Below, piece after piece: positions 44,313-56,897 of a stretch of DNA of 64,000 nt. The stretch covers positions 97,717,285 to 97,781,284 of the forward strand of contig NW_026262734.1 in the NCBI RefSeq assembly GCF_021869535.1. The letters run 5' to 3'. Position 1 is the stretch's first letter. Each line of letters begins with the position of its first letter. The notes beneath the pieces were generated by a model, which was not told where the DNA came from, did not search any database, and worked only from the letters and a program-made list of their open reading frames with translations. This DNA is from Mytilus californianus. Taxonomy: Eukaryota; Mollusca; Bivalvia; Mytilida; Mytilidae. The position numbers and the translations under genes are program-made.

Positions 44313-45249
44313 GCTTTCTTTAAAAAAAGAAATGCAATCGTAAACCCAAATGCTTGTTTGGCATTAGATATAAGATAATGTGTTTAAAAAAGAAAAGATT
44401 TATTGTTTTATATCATTTTTGTTATATAAGAATTAGAAACTGACAGTGACTGTTTACTTAAAGTAAATACTGTTCAATGTGGGGTGAAATATTCTTGTTA
44501 AAGGAAAATTTTTTTCTCTCCTCTCTCCCGAAAGACATCATGTTAAGTCACCCACTTGATGTTCCATTCTAAGATGCTGGTTTTTGTTTTTAAATTAGAG
44601 TTAGTTTTTAGGCTAAAGTTCAAATGCAAATGTGAAGAAATTTAATCAATTAATGATTATATGTGTTTAAGAAATGCAATACGTGAACTTGAAAATAGCC
44701 GTTTTTATTGGAATTTGAGATATGTTCATTATATTTGAACAATGGCTTGATATTGATCATTATTAAGATCCTTTCACCTGCTCTGCAAGGTATTTTATGC
44801 TTAGGGTAGCAAGCATTGGCAATTTTAAGTTCTGTGCTTTGTGTATGCTCTTAAAAGTTTTAGATGACACACCTCTTTTGTTAAAAACAAACACTTTTAA
44901 AACCTTTAACTCGCTTTGAAGATATTTTCCGGATGTCCCTTTTAATTTTAATGTTTTCTTATATTTTAAATTATGGGTCATGAAAAAAGGCCTGCAAGTT
45001 TAATTGTAAATATATACAATTTGAATCGCACTGTATCCTCTTCACCTTGATGACCGAAACCAATTCATTAAAAAAGATATTTATAGCCTAGACAGAACAG
45101 CTTACACCTTGTACTTATAAACAAACAAACAAAATTGAAAACAACAAGAAAACTAGCATGGTCAAACCTGAAATTACCACTGATCGGTATACCCATCACC
45201 TAAATATGAGTTTGTTTAAAGGTCACATTTATGAACTGTTGTAATGTGT
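44313..45249. other. AT-rich stretch with no recognisable gene
   Basis: No coding region or RNA gene recognised. Confidence 0.4.
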
Positions 45250-46080
45250 TCCTTTTTGTCGAGCCTTCGACTTTAGCGATTCTACATTCCGTCGGTGTCG
45301 TCGGCGGTGGCGTCCACAAATATTCACTCTGTGGTTAAAGTTTTTGAAATTTTAATAACTTTCTTAAACTATTCTGGATTTGTACCAAACTTGAACAGAA
45401 GCTTGTTTATGATTATAAGATAGTATCCAGAAGTAAATTTTGTAAGAATAAAATTACATTTTTCCGTATTTTACTTATAAATGGACTTAGTTTTCTGCTG
45501 GGATACAATACATTCACTCTGTGGTTAAAGTTTTTAAAATTCTAATAACTTTCTTAAACTATCCTGGATTTGTACCAAATTTGGACAGAAGCTTGTTTAT
45601 GATCATAAGATAGTATTCAGAAGTAAGTTTTGTAAAAATGAAATTCCATTTTTTTCCGTATTTTACTTATAAATGGACTTAGTTTTCTGCTGGGATACAA
45701 TACATTCACTCCGAGGTTAAAGTTTTTTTTAAATTTTAATGACTTTCTTATACTATCCTGGATTTGTACCAAACTTGGACAGAAGCTTGTTTATGATTAA
45801 AAGCTAGTATCTAGAAGGAAATTTTTTGTTAAAATTTTGTACCTGTTTATCTGTATTTTACTTATAAATGGACTTAGTTTTTCTTCCAGTTAACATTACA
45901 TACAGTCTGAAGTTAATTTTTTTAGATTTATAAACTATCCTGGATTTTTCCCAAACTTGGACAGAAGCTTCTTAAAATAAAAAAAAATAGTATTGAGAGG
46001 AATAATTTTATTGATGTTTTTCCTCATTTTTGTTGAGCCTGCGATTAACAGCAAAAGTAGGCGAGACACTGGGTTGTCTT
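45250..46080 (+). repeat. About four tandem copies of a 190-bp unit in a dispersed repeat
   Basis: TTCACTCTGTGGTTAAAG at 45322 recurs at 45513 and 45705 (periods 191 and 192), with a fourth, diverged unit near 45890. Each includes AAATGGACTTAGTTTTCTGC and GACAGAAGCTTGTTTATGAT. The block begins GTCGAGCCTTCGACTTTAGC and ends GTTGAGCCTGCGATTAACAG, so the tandem units sit inside one repeat. Confidence 0.75.
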
Positions 46081-46149
46081 TCACATGGTAAAATTACACT
46101 ACTGTCTTATGGTTTGTATGTAACTTTTAAACCGTCAGGTGTATTCATA

Positions 46150-46425
46150 AGCACATGTCCCAAGTCCGAAGCATGTTGTTTAGTGGTTGTCTTTTTTTGG
46201 TGCAGTTCATATTTGCTTTTTGTTTCTGGTTTGAAGTTAAATTAGATCTGTTTGTTTTTTTCCTGTTTAAATTGTTTTATAACAGTGTTTTGGGGCCCTC
46301 GGTAGGATGCTGTCCAATGTGAGCCAAGCTTTTGTGTTGAAGGCTGAATTATAACCTATAATTGCTAATTTTGACTACACTGTGTTTTGATGGAGAGTTG
46401 TCTTCCTACCACATTTAAGAAGATA
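46150..46425 (+). repeat. Dispersed repeat A, diverged copy
   Basis: Contains CATGTCCCAAGTCCGAAGCA, GTTGTTTAGTGGTTGTC, GTGAGCCAAGCTTTTGTGTT and GATGGAGAGTTGTCTTCC. A short second piece with TACTGGTCATTTGGGGGCAC lies near 46541. Confidence 0.55.
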
Positions 46426-46429
46426 TTCC

Positions 46430-47180
46430 CTGACATTTGACAAATCCATTAGAAAAATCGAGATATTGAAATTGAACTGAAGTTGCCTAGTAGGTTTCTT
46501 ACATTGACCCGGCTATCCTTTTTCTCTCTTGCTGGATAGTTTTATACTGGTCATTTGGGGGCACTGTGTAGCCTACTGATCAGTGAGATGGCTCAAAATC
46601 TTCTTACACTATTTTACATTTTCGTACTTACTATATTAAAACCGAAAATTCATCATCTGAACGTCTTTATGAAATAATAATTATTTATTATTATTTTGAC
46701 GAACATTTTGAAGAGCATTAATTACTACAGGCCGAACATATAGTTAGATAATCTGTTCCCTGATCAAGATAACTATTAATAGAAATTAATTTTTCTTATC
46801 TCTGCCTGCATCTGTCATCACTCGGTGTCTATTAATTAATAGACATTTGATAAGGAAATAACGTTGCAATATTTAAACAAAGAAAATTGCAATTTTAAAG
46901 AAAATAAAAACTATTCAAGGACGTATATCAATTTAGATTATTATATACGTCCTTGGTCTATCCTAGACGTAAAATTTCAATAAAGTGCAAGAAAGACTTC
47001 ATTTTAATTTCAGTATTGTCCTTTAGTTAGTCCCACAAGGACGTTGAGGTATGAAAATTATGAAATAGCCTGCTTCGTACATTATGTACATTTTCCCTAG
47101 ACTCGGAATCTTAAGTGAAATGCTAGTAATACTTCTTTTATAGATTTTAGTTTTAACAAATCTCGTTTCGAATATAAATC
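46430..47180. other. AT-rich stretch with a 39-bp hairpin
   Basis: CAAGGACGTATA (46917-46928) pairs with TATACGTCCTTG (46944-46955). TCTATTAATTAATAGA near 46827 is a perfect palindrome. No coding region seen. Confidence 0.45.
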
Positions 47181-47960
47181 ACTAGACTCAAGCTGGCAGC
47201 CACTTTTAGCAGCCAATCAAGATAGCAGCCACTTTTTTCCAGCAGCCAATTTTGATGATATGTCTAAAAACCAAAAAACTGTATAAGACTCAAACGTTCC
47301 AAATATCTCAAAATCTTAGTTAAATGTAATTTAACAGCGGAATTTGACAATTTCACGGCTTGTAGTCATTCTCAAAGGATTTCAGTCCGTTCTAAATACC
47401 AATAATGATAGCAGTCACTTTTTTGTTGGCAGTTGTAAGGAATCGTGTTATATATATAATTCAAACCAATTTGGAATGAATAAACCAGATGCAATGCACG
47501 ATAGAAAAGTTACATACATGCTTTCCATAACTCGGCATCCTCAAATATCAAGTATTTTCGCTGAAATCATTTTTAATATTTATTTTTGTACATATGAAAT
47601 GAAAACATTTTGATATACTTGTAATGGTTATCTATATTTTAATGTGAACAAGTATTTTCACAAAACTCCTGCGTGGACTATTTTGTACGGCATGCATCAT
47701 TACCAACTCATTGAATTAAAACTGAAACTTTCCTTGTCAAATGTGCCAGTACAAATAATTGACATATAACTAAAACTGTGGGTAAACGTACCCGGATCCC
47801 AGAAAAATATTTAAGCGGGGAAAACCTAGGTCAACACCTTTAAAATGAACTAGGTCTGGTTCGGAACTTTGCCGTAGGAAATTGCCGAGGAGTACCGAAA
47901 GCATGTGTAGTAAATACGAAAAGTACGTATAGGGACAACTTTGAACCCCTGTGGTGGCCA

Positions 47961-50900
47961 GACGTATTTTTTCTATAACAACAACTTTGAAAATCTACAA
48001 ATACCGAATGGGCCTAACTCCCAAAAGAACCTTCCAGTGGGCCCTTCCCTAAGTTATTACTTTTCATTTGAGCCATGTCCGGTAGCGAACTTTGCCGTAC
48101 GAAGCTGGCGAGGCTTACCAAAAGAGTGTAAGGTGGAGACGTATTTTTTTCTATAACAACAACTTTGAAAATCTACAAATACCGAATGGGCCTAACTCCC
48201 AAAAAAACCTTCCAGTGGGCCCTTCCCTAAGTTATTACTTTTCATTTGAGCCATGTCCGGTAGCGAACTTTGTCGTACGAAGCTGGCGAGGCTTACCGAA
48301 AGAGTGTAAGGTGGAGACGTATTTTTTTCTAAAACAACAACTTTGAAAATCTACAAATACCGAATGGGCCTAACTCCCAAAAAAACCTTCCAGTGGGCCC
48401 TTCCCTAAGTTATTACTTTTCATTTGAGCCATGTCCGGTAGCGAACTTTGCCGTACGAAGCTGGCGAGGCTTACCGAAAGAGTGTAAGGTGGAGACGTAT
48501 TTTTTTTCTATAACAACAACTTTGAAAATCTACAAATACCGAATGGGCCTAACTCCCAAAAAAACCTTCCAGTGGGGCCTTGCCTAAGTTATTACCTTTC
48601 ATTTGAGCCATGTCCGGTAGCAAACTTTGCCGTACGAAGCTGGCGAGGCTTACCGAAAGAGTGTAAGGTGGAGACGTATTTTTTTCTATAACAACAACTT
48701 TGAAAATCTACAAATACCGAATGGGCCTAACTCCCAAAAGAACCTTCCAGTGGGCCCTTCCCTAAGTTATTACTTTTCATTTGAGCCATGTCCGGTAGCG
48801 AACTTTGCCGTACGAAGCTGGCGAGGCTTACCGAAAGAGTGTAAGGTGGAGACGTATTTTTTTCTATAACAACAACTTTGAAAATCTACAAATACCGAAT
48901 GGGCCTAACTCCCAAAAAAACCTTCCAGTGGGCCCTTCCCTAAGTTATTACTTTTCATTTGAGCCATGTCCGGTAGCGAACTTTGCCGTACGAAGCTGGC
49001 GAGGCTTACCGAAAGAGTGTAAGGTGGAGACGAATTTTTTTCTATAACAACAACTTTGAAAATCTACAAATACCGAATGGGCCTAACTCCCAAAAAAACC
49101 TTCCAGTGGGCCCTTCCCTAAGTTATTACTTTTCATTTGAGCCATGTCCGGTAGCGAACTTTGCCGTACGAAGCTGGCGAGGCTTACCAAAAGAGTGTAA
49201 GGTGGAGACGTATTTTTTTCTATAACAACAACTTTGAAAATCTACAAATACCGAATGGGCCTAACTCCCAAAAAAAACCTTCCAGTGGGGCCTTGCCTAA
49301 GTTATTACCTTTCATTTGAGCCATGTCCGGTAGCGAACTTTGCCGTACGAAGCTGGCGAGGCTTACCGAAAGAGTGTAAGGTGGAGACGTATTTTTTTCT
49401 ATAACAACAACTTTGAAAATCTACAAATACCGAATGGGCCTAACTCCCAAAAGAACCTTCCAGTGGGCCTTGCCTAAGTTATTACCTTTCATTTGAGCCA
49501 TGTCCGGTAGCGAACTTTGCCGTACGAAGCTGGCGAGGCTTACCGAAAGAGTGTAAGGTGGAGACGTATTTTTTTCTATAACAACAACTTTGAAAATCTA
49601 CAAATACCGAATGGGCCTAACTCCCAAAAGAACCTTCCAGTGGGCCCTTCCCTAAGTTATTACTTTTCATTTGAGCCATGTCCGGTAGCGAACTTTGCCG
49701 TACGAAGCTGGCGAGGCTTACCGAAAGAGTGTAAGGTGGAGACGTATTTTTTTTCTATAACAACAACTTTGAAAATCTACAAATACCGAATGGGCCTAAC
49801 TCCCAAAAAAGCCTTCCAGTGGGGCCTTCCCTTAGTTATTACCTTTAATTTGAGCTATGTCCGGTAGCGAACTTTGCCGTACGAAGCTGGCGAGGCTTAC
49901 CGAAAGAGTGTAAGGTGGAGACGTATTTTTTTCTAAAACAACAACTTTGAAAATCTACAAATACCGAATGGGCCTAACTCCCAAAAAAACTTCCAGTGGG
50001 CCCTTCCCTAAGTTATTACTTTTCATTTGAGCCATGTCCGGTAGCGAACTTTGCCGTACGAAGCTGGCGAGGCTTACCGAAAGAGTGTAAGGTGGAGACG
50101 TATTTTTTTCTATAACAACAACTTTGAAAATCTACAAATACCGAATGGTCCTAACTCCCAAAAAAACCTTCCAGTGGGCCCTTTCCTAAGTTATTACTTT
50201 TCATTTGAGCCATGTCCGGTAGCGAACTTTTCCGTACGAAGCTGGCGAGGCTTACCGAAAGAGTGTAAGGTGGAGACGTATTTTTTTTCTATAACTACAA
50301 CTTTGAAAATCTACAAATACCGAATGGGCCTAACTCCCAAAAAAACCTTCCAGTGGGCCCTTCCCTAAGTTATTGCTTTTCATTTGAGCCATGTCCGGTA
50401 GCAAACTTTGCCGTACGAAGCTGGCGAGGCTTACCAAAAGAGTGTAAGGTGGAGACGTATTTTTTTCTATAACAACAACTTTGAAAATCTACAAATACCG
50501 AATGGGCCTAACTCCCAAAAAAAACCTTCCAGTGGGGCCTTGCCTAAGTTATTACTTTTCATTTGAGCCATGTCCGGTAGCGAACTTTGCCGTACGAAGC
50601 TGGCGAGGCTTACCGAAAGAGTGTAAGGTGGAGACGTATTTTTTTTCTATAACAACAACTTTGAAAATCTACAAATACCGAATGGGCCTAACTCCCAAAA
50701 AAGCCTTCCAGTGGGGCCTTCCCTTAGTTATTACCTTTAATTTGAGCTATGTCCGGTAGCGAACTTTGCCGTACGAAGCTGGCGAGGCTTACCGAAAGAG
50801 TGTAAGGTGGAGACGTATTTTTTTCTAAAACAACAACTTTGAAAATCTACAAATACCGAATGGGCCTAACTCCCAAAAAAACTTCCAGTGGGCCCTTCCC

Positions 50901-51636
50901 TAAGTTATTACTTTTCATTTGAGCCATGTCCGGTAGCGAACTTTGCCGTACGAAGCTGGCGAGGCTTACCGAAAGAGTGTAAGGTGGAGACGTATTTTTT
51001 TCTATAACAACAACTTTGAAAATCTACAAATACCGAATGGTCCTAACTCCCAAAAAAACCTTCCAGTGGGCCCTTTCCTAAGTTATTACCTTTCATTTGA
51101 GCCATGTCCGGTAGCGAACTTTGCCGTACGAAGCTGGCGAGGCTTACCGAAAGAGTGTAAGGTGGAGACGTATTTTTTTTCTATAACTACAACTTTGAAA
51201 ATCTACAAATACCGAATGGGCCTAACTCCCAAAAGAACCTTCCAGTGGGCCCTTCCCTAAGTTATTGCTTTTCATTTGAGCCATGTCCGGTAGCAAACTT
51301 TGCCGTACGAAGCTGGCGAGGCTTACCGAAAGAGTGTAAGGTGGAGACGTATTTTTTTTCTATAACAACAACTTTGAAAATCTACAAATACCGAATGGGC
51401 CTAACTCCCAAAAAAACCTTCCAGTGGGCCCTTCCCTAAGTTATTACTTTTCATTTGAGCCATGTCCGGTAGCGAACTTTGCCGTACGAAGCTGGCGAGG
51501 CTTACCGAAAGAGTGTAAGGTAGAGACGTATTTTTTTTCTATAACAACAACTTTGAAAATCTACAAATACCGAATGGGCCTAACTCCCAAAAAAACCTTC
51601 AAGTGGGGCCTTCCCTAAGTTATTACTTTTCATTTG
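47961..51636 (+). repeat. 178-bp satellite array, left arm, about 20.6 copies
   Basis: TTTGCCGTACGAAGCTGGCG recurs at 48091, 48269 (variant) and 48447: period 178 bp. Monomers are about 95-99% identical. Variants show a higher-order repeat: the rare monomer with CCCTTAGTTATTACCTTTAA at 49811 recurs at 50703, 892 bp or five monomers later. Recurrent 80-codon frames exist because a monomer has few stops, but 178 is not a multiple of three, so each frame ends in the next unit. The outermost unit (47805-47960) is diverged. The array stops abruptly at 51636 against BEL/Pao sequence. Confidence 0.95.
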
Positions 51637-52640
51637 TGCACGTTTCAAGATATCCGATTTTCCACTGCAAATATTTGCTATATCTTGATTGTCTGTTTGT
51701 GGATACGGGGTTGCAGTTATTTTCCTCCCATATAGCAGGTGTGATGGTGTCAAAGGCTCTTCGTCTGCGATGTTTGAAGAAACATATGTCAGGGGTCGGT
51801 CATTGATAATCGCTTCAATTTCTGTGATGATAGTTTGAAGTGTCTCCATAGTGACGTATAACCTACCAAGTGTCCTTTTCAAACACGTTTTTGTCAAACC
51901 AATAAGACGCTCCCAAAAGCCTCCATACGAAGGTGCGCGTCGTGGTATGAACTTCCATGTAGTTCCATTTTTTGCAAGCCGCTTGTCCTTCAAAGTTGAT
52001 GAATTTGTGAATTTCCCTATTGTGTTTGCTGCTGCTAGGTATGTAGACGCATTATCCAGATCATTGTACGAGGAAGAGATTTACGGCTAGTCAATCTTCT
52101 AAATGACTGTATAAATGATTCTTCTGTTAGGTCAGGTACTAATCCAAGATGACTGTTACGTGTTGCAGCACTCGTAAACAGGCAGATAAATACTTTCCTC
52201 TCATTTCAATGTCTGTCATTAACGTACAGGGGTCCTGCAAAGTCCACTCCAGTGTCTGTAAAAGGCGGAGCTTCTGTCAATCTGATATTTGGCAATGGCC
52301 GCAGATAAGGTACTATGTATGGTTTTCCGCTGACTTTTAGGCAAGTTATGCATTTGTGTAGAACCTTCTTCACGTACTGGCGAATGCATGGAATCCAGTA
52401 TGTTTTTTCACATCTGAGTTACTGTAGCTAATACTCCAGAATGCTTTAATCTTTCATGTACACCCAGAACAACCAATCGAGTAAGTGGGTGGTCTCTAAT
52501 TAATAAATAAGGGAATCTAGCAGTCTCTGTCAATGGTGCGTTGTGAATCCTTCCCCCGCAACGAATAGTTCCAGTTGTATCAAGAAATAGTCTTAACTGT
52601 TTCACGATCGACAATCTTTTGCTGTACTATGACTTAAAGT
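51637..52640 (-). pseudogene. BEL/Pao copy 1: integrase region
   Basis: Minus-strand reading gives LRLFLDTTGTIRCGGRIHNA and HPLTRLVVLGVHERLKHSGV (the zinc-binding start of a BEL/Pao integrase, 52614-52408), then broken catalytic-core sequence, then RRAPSYGGFWERLIGLTKTC, IEAIINDRPLTYVSS and PLTPSHLLYGRKI (51950-51700), the conserved C-terminal block. Frameshifts and stops split it at several points. It is cut at 51637 by the satellite junction, so the integrase end, env-like region if any, and the 3' LTR are missing. Same strand and order as the RNase H and RT pieces that follow. Confidence 0.85.
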
Positions 52641-53640
52641 TTGCAATTTCCTCCGAGTATTGTCTCTGCTGACAGTTCATTATTCATAGTTCCATGGAAT
52701 GTTGTACATGTTTGTAATTCACTAGTTGTAAGCTGGTTGGGTTTTCTCTATGATTTTGGAATTTGGATAGTTTTGAATAAAGTGCTGTACCAAGTACTGT
52801 CAATAATAATGTCAATTCCAGCTTCATTTAGACTGTTACCTTCTTCTTTTGTTGTTGGGTCGTCGTTGTTTTCGTGTTCTTCGAAGGATGATTATACGGT
52901 ACTATCTGTGAGTGTTGACATCCATGTCGGCCATTCTTCCTCATCGGTTAGCAATTCATGTCCGTTAAACCAGAGTGCGTTCTGTAAAAAACTGTTCTGC
53001 AGTCAATCCTCGAGTCAGTAAATCTGCTGGATTCTCTTTAGTTGGACAATATCTCCATTCATCCTGTGCAGTCAAATTTCTGATCCCATCAATTCTGTTT
53101 TGAACAAATCGTTTTAACTGTCTTGACGTATTCAACCAGTGTAGAACAATTTGACTGTCTGACCAAAATACCACTTTGTTGATAGGTAGAGTAGTTCTGA
53201 TGTGGCTAGCGAGGCGAGCGCCAATAAATACGGCGATGAGTTCTAATTGTGGAAAAGTCACCTTCTTTAGTGGTGCTACACGATTTTTCGCCATTACTAC
53301 TGCTGAATGTCTTCCATTACAAATATATGATAATGCTCAATATGCGTCCATACTTGCATTGACGAAAATATGTAATTCATTGTGGTCCATAATAACTAAC
53401 CAGCTTGTGAAATAGTGCCTTTCAATTTCTGCAGTTGTTGTTATCTTTAAATCTTTGACAAGTTTTATACATAGATGTTGTAGTTCTGCCGAGTGTATAG
53501 GTTTGTCCCAGTCTATTTTCTGTCTCCATAAATCTTGCATTAATGTTTTAGCACTCACAGTTATGGGGCTTAAAAGTACTAACGGATCGTAAATCCTTGA
53601 TGACTGGCCTCAAATCTCCCGCTTTGTGATATTCCCGATT
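52641..53640 (-). pseudogene. BEL/Pao copy 1: RNase H and linker
   Basis: The minus strand encodes VAPLKKVTFPQLELIAVFIG, VVFWSDSQIVLHWLNTSRQL and WRYCPTKENPADLLTRG (53290-52965): the Pao-type RNase H with its SDSQ..LHW signature. Upstream, MQDLWRQKIDWDKPI (53540) belongs to the linker. A broken connection runs between 52965 and 52640. Frame changes make it nonfunctional. Confidence 0.85.
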
Positions 53641-54530
53641 TCCTAGTTCAATTTTACTTCCGGAAAAGAAAGTTTGTCTGTAATTGTATCCCAACGTAGT
53701 CCAAGTATTTTCGTTTTGGTGTCTTTGTCAAGTACATTTTCAGATTGTGCAAGTTCTCGTAGATGGCTACTATTTGATGTCCAAGAGCGTAGATCAAACC
53801 CAGCTTCTGACATTAACGATCTTGCTTCACAGAAATATGTAAGAGCATTCTTCTCATTTTCAAGGCTTGACAAAACATTATCAACATACAAATCATTCTT
53901 CATAGTGGATGCAGTTTCCGTTTTGTATTTATCTAAGTGTTTCAGTAATGCTGCATTTAAGATAAATGGAGAAATGTGGCGCCAAATAATACAGATTTAA
54001 ACCTGTAAGTAGTCAGCTTGCTTGTTTGATCGTTCGGATCGCTCAACCATAGGAAGCGTGTTACATCTCTGTCACTGTTGTGTAGGCCAACATGTAGAAA
54101 GGCTTTCTCAATATCTGTGCTTACTCCAATTTTGTCGGAATCTCATCAGAATTTTGTTAGATCATTAAGTACTGGTGGTATTGGCATTAAACAGTCGTTT
54201 AGGCTGGCATGGTATGGCGATTGTCTGCAGCTCCAATCGTATACTATTCTAATGGGTGTGGTAGCTGAGTCTTTTTTAACGGCATGGTGAGGAACGTAAT
54301 GAGTTTTGACTGGATTTGTGTCTTCATTTACCTTTTCTATGAATCCTCTTTTCTCTTGCTCTTGAATAATATCCCCATATCTATGTAGTATCTATGGTTC
54401 TCAAAAAAAGTCTTCTGGTTGTGCTCTCTGTTCTCGATTTAGCGATATAAAAATTGGATGGCAAGTCAGGGTGGTCCTGTTTCCATGGCAATTTGGCGTG
54501 GTACTGTCCATTTTCAAATCTCAGTGAAGT
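53641..54530 (-). pseudogene. BEL/Pao copy 1: reverse transcriptase
   Basis: The minus strand encodes the catalytic-region motif LYVDNVLSSLENEKNAL (YVDN in place of YVDD, a common BEL/Pao form) and ILGLRWDTITDKLSFPEVKL. More N-terminal RT parts, including the ATTPIRIVYD-type region, are recognisable from 54000 to 54400 but interrupted by stops. It is inactive. Confidence 0.8.
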
Positions 54531-55960
54531 CTACTGATATGTATGTAGGTACTTTAAATCTTCATCTGTTTCACCTGGATTTATCCCAAGTGGTTCTAGC
54601 TTCCAGAAGTTTTCAAAACTTTTCTCCTCCATATGATGACTTGAAATAATATTCAAAAGGACGGGAGAAATTGATGAAGTCCTGTTATCCTTAACTGGTC
54701 CTGACAATGAATTACCAATTTTCGAGCCTACTGCTGTAGGTCCATCATCTCGTATCACCTTATCCTCCACTATCTTCCGTCACAAAAAACGCAAGTATGT
54801 GTCCCTTTTGTCTGTTTATGGTCATAATGAGGTTGTTGTCTCGACTTTGCTCTGGCGAAAAAAGTAGCGGTCATGTGATTATTTCCGTAATCTGTAGTCT
54901 GGCCTACTTCTAGTATTTCGATTTCTTTTACAATCGATTTGCATAATTCAATCAGAGAAATGTTGTCGCTGTCATGTTCTCGTGCGATATTTTTGCGAAT
55001 TTCAGCTGGGAGTTTTCCAAGTACTACCGGAATTAACAGGGCTCCGTACATCTCTTGCGTCAGACCTAATAATTGTAGTTCCCGGACATATGTTTCAAGT
55101 TTTTAAACTGTTGCTTGGCTCTGCATTTCCATTAACGCTTTCATGTAGGAATAATTTATCTTGTTTGGCGATCCAAAACGCTCTTTGAGCAAATTTACGG
55201 CTGTGGTGTAATTGGCATTTGTAAGTGCAAAACCTTCAATAATTTAGGAGTGATGACCATGGAGTTGGGCCTTCAAGTAACAAAACTTCTGTATCTCTGT
55301 CAAATTACTGTTAAAATGAATATTTGATTCATACGAATCCCAAAAGGTTTGCCATTGTTAAATTTCTCCGTCAAATTGCGGTAAATTTAGTTTAAGTTTA
55401 ATTAATCTGTCGTTTTGACTACTATTTGATACCGAAGAAAAGCCTTGGTTGTGCAAATTATTTGTAGAATGCAAATCACGATGTGTATTTTGCACGGAGC
55501 GGAAATTATCAAAGTGGGTTTGCTGTACATTAATTTCAGTTTTATTGCTGTGTATAACATTGTCGTTGGTAAGAGATGAATTTGTGGGGTAAGATGACGT
55601 AAAACTGTTTACGTTTGGATCTAAAGACGTTGATGCGACATTTTGAGAAAGTGAATCAGTATGTGATATTTTTCTAATTTTCCGAAGCTTGGATTCGAAA
55701 TTAAACATGTACTCATCAGACTCTTGAATTTCTACCGCTACATCCTCCTCCGACGTCAACATCAGTATCTTTACGTTAAATCTACTATAGTCCTTTGTTT
55801 CTGTTTAATTGCATCCAATTTTACATCGTCTTTGTCTAAGTCCGAATTCTTTTCAATTTCATCAAATTTCTTTAATAACTTTGTAACTTGCCCTCTGTGT
55901 CCTGCCCGTACTGCTTTTAACTTTGGTTCCAATGTTTCCGACAGTCACGGCACCAAAAAG
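54531..55960 (-). pseudogene. BEL/Pao copy 1: gag fused to post-protease linker
   Basis: From the start: a gag N-terminus with VRAGHRGQVTKLLKKFDEIE (about 55900), LKLNLPQFDGEI (55370; start of the DUF1759-type gag), LIPVVLGKLPAEIRKNIARE (55030) and a zinc-knuckle start HTCVFCDGR (54775). The next residues are already VEDKVIRDDGPTAVGSKIG, which in the second copy lies after the protease. So the aspartic protease has been deleted here. Just before the gag, TTGGTGCCGTGACTGTCG on the minus strand (about 55945) looks like a primer-binding site, followed by up to about 110 bp of possible LTR remnant to 56078. Confidence 0.8.
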
Positions 55961-56052
55961 TAGTGGCGATAGGAGATATATAGAAATACAGCCGTTCTAG
56001 TCAACTATTTCATAACATATACATGTAGTTTCGACTTCCGCCCACGCCGAAG

Positions 56053-56897
56053 TCATTGTTCCGACGTAGACACACAAAAGTACATTAACATAGGAACGTA
56101 ATTCGCTCTATCTTCACGACAAGTTGTAGCTACTTTTCTCGGATTCATCGATATATATTTTAGGAATGTCGCGTTTAAAATGAACGGCGAACACGTCGCT
56201 CCAAAAAGTACAACTTTAAATCTGTACATTGTCAAGTCACGTGTTGATTCAGTTGAATCGGACAACCAAAAGAATCGTGAAGCGTCTCGGTCTTCATTGT
56301 CAAGTTTGTCTAGTAAAAATGCCTTTTCTATGTCTGTTGTGATTCCATATTTTTCTTATCTAAATCTAAGAATGTTTGATAATTTATTCAAAACAGGTGG
56401 TGTTGAAGATAGGCAGTCATTAAGGCTAAGTAAATCTAGATTTCCATGGCAAATGCAGTCATATAAAATTCTAATTGGGGTCGTGTTTGATTCCTTCTTA
56501 ACAGGATCGTGCGGTATGTAGTGGATTCGTTCATTTTCGCGATCGATTTCTGTAGAGGGTACATTTTCTATGAAGTCTTTCATCTCCTGTTCTTTGATTA
56601 TCTTTTTGTATAAATGTAACATATCCGGGTCTTTAGCTAACCCAGCTGTAACATTCTTGGTCCTCATTCTTGATTTATATTCATTTGTAGGTAACTCTGG
56701 GTGATCTGGTTTCCATGGAAGTTTGGAAGTTTTTAAAGTTATGCTTAATTTTGGTACTCAAGCATTAGGTTTTGTACATTTTTTATATTTTCAACAGAAT
56801 CCATCTCTTAACAGTTCGACTCAATCTCCCCAAATTTCTGTAAAGCGCATTCCTTCGGTTTGTCCGCCACTAAATCATTCATCACCGTAGAGGTCCA
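56053..56897 (-). pseudogene. BEL/Pao copy 2: truncated reverse transcriptase
   Basis: The minus strand encodes DMLHLYKKIIKEQEMKDFIE, ESNTTPIRILYDCICHGNLD (56667-56500) and YRFKVVLFGATCSPFILNAT (56230). It is cut before the YVDD catalytic motif, at about 56078, where copy 1 begins. RNase H and integrase are absent. Confidence 0.85.

Noticed and set aside
47344..47613. 89-codon plus-strand frame in the outer arm of the giant element, considered as a possible transposase
   Set aside because: No DDE or zinc-finger motif, and it is too short. The element appears to lack a transposase.
48092..51618. Many recurrent 64-116 codon frames in the left satellite array, and 79-80 codon frames in the right one
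   Set aside because: They are the same satellite read repeatedly. The 178-bp unit is not a multiple of three, frames end in the next unit, and there is no sign of a protein family.
52641..53021. Plus-strand frames of 79-126 codons across the BEL/Pao region (also near 53674, 56180 and 55724)
   Set aside because: They are antisense shadows of the minus-strand BEL/Pao pseudogene.
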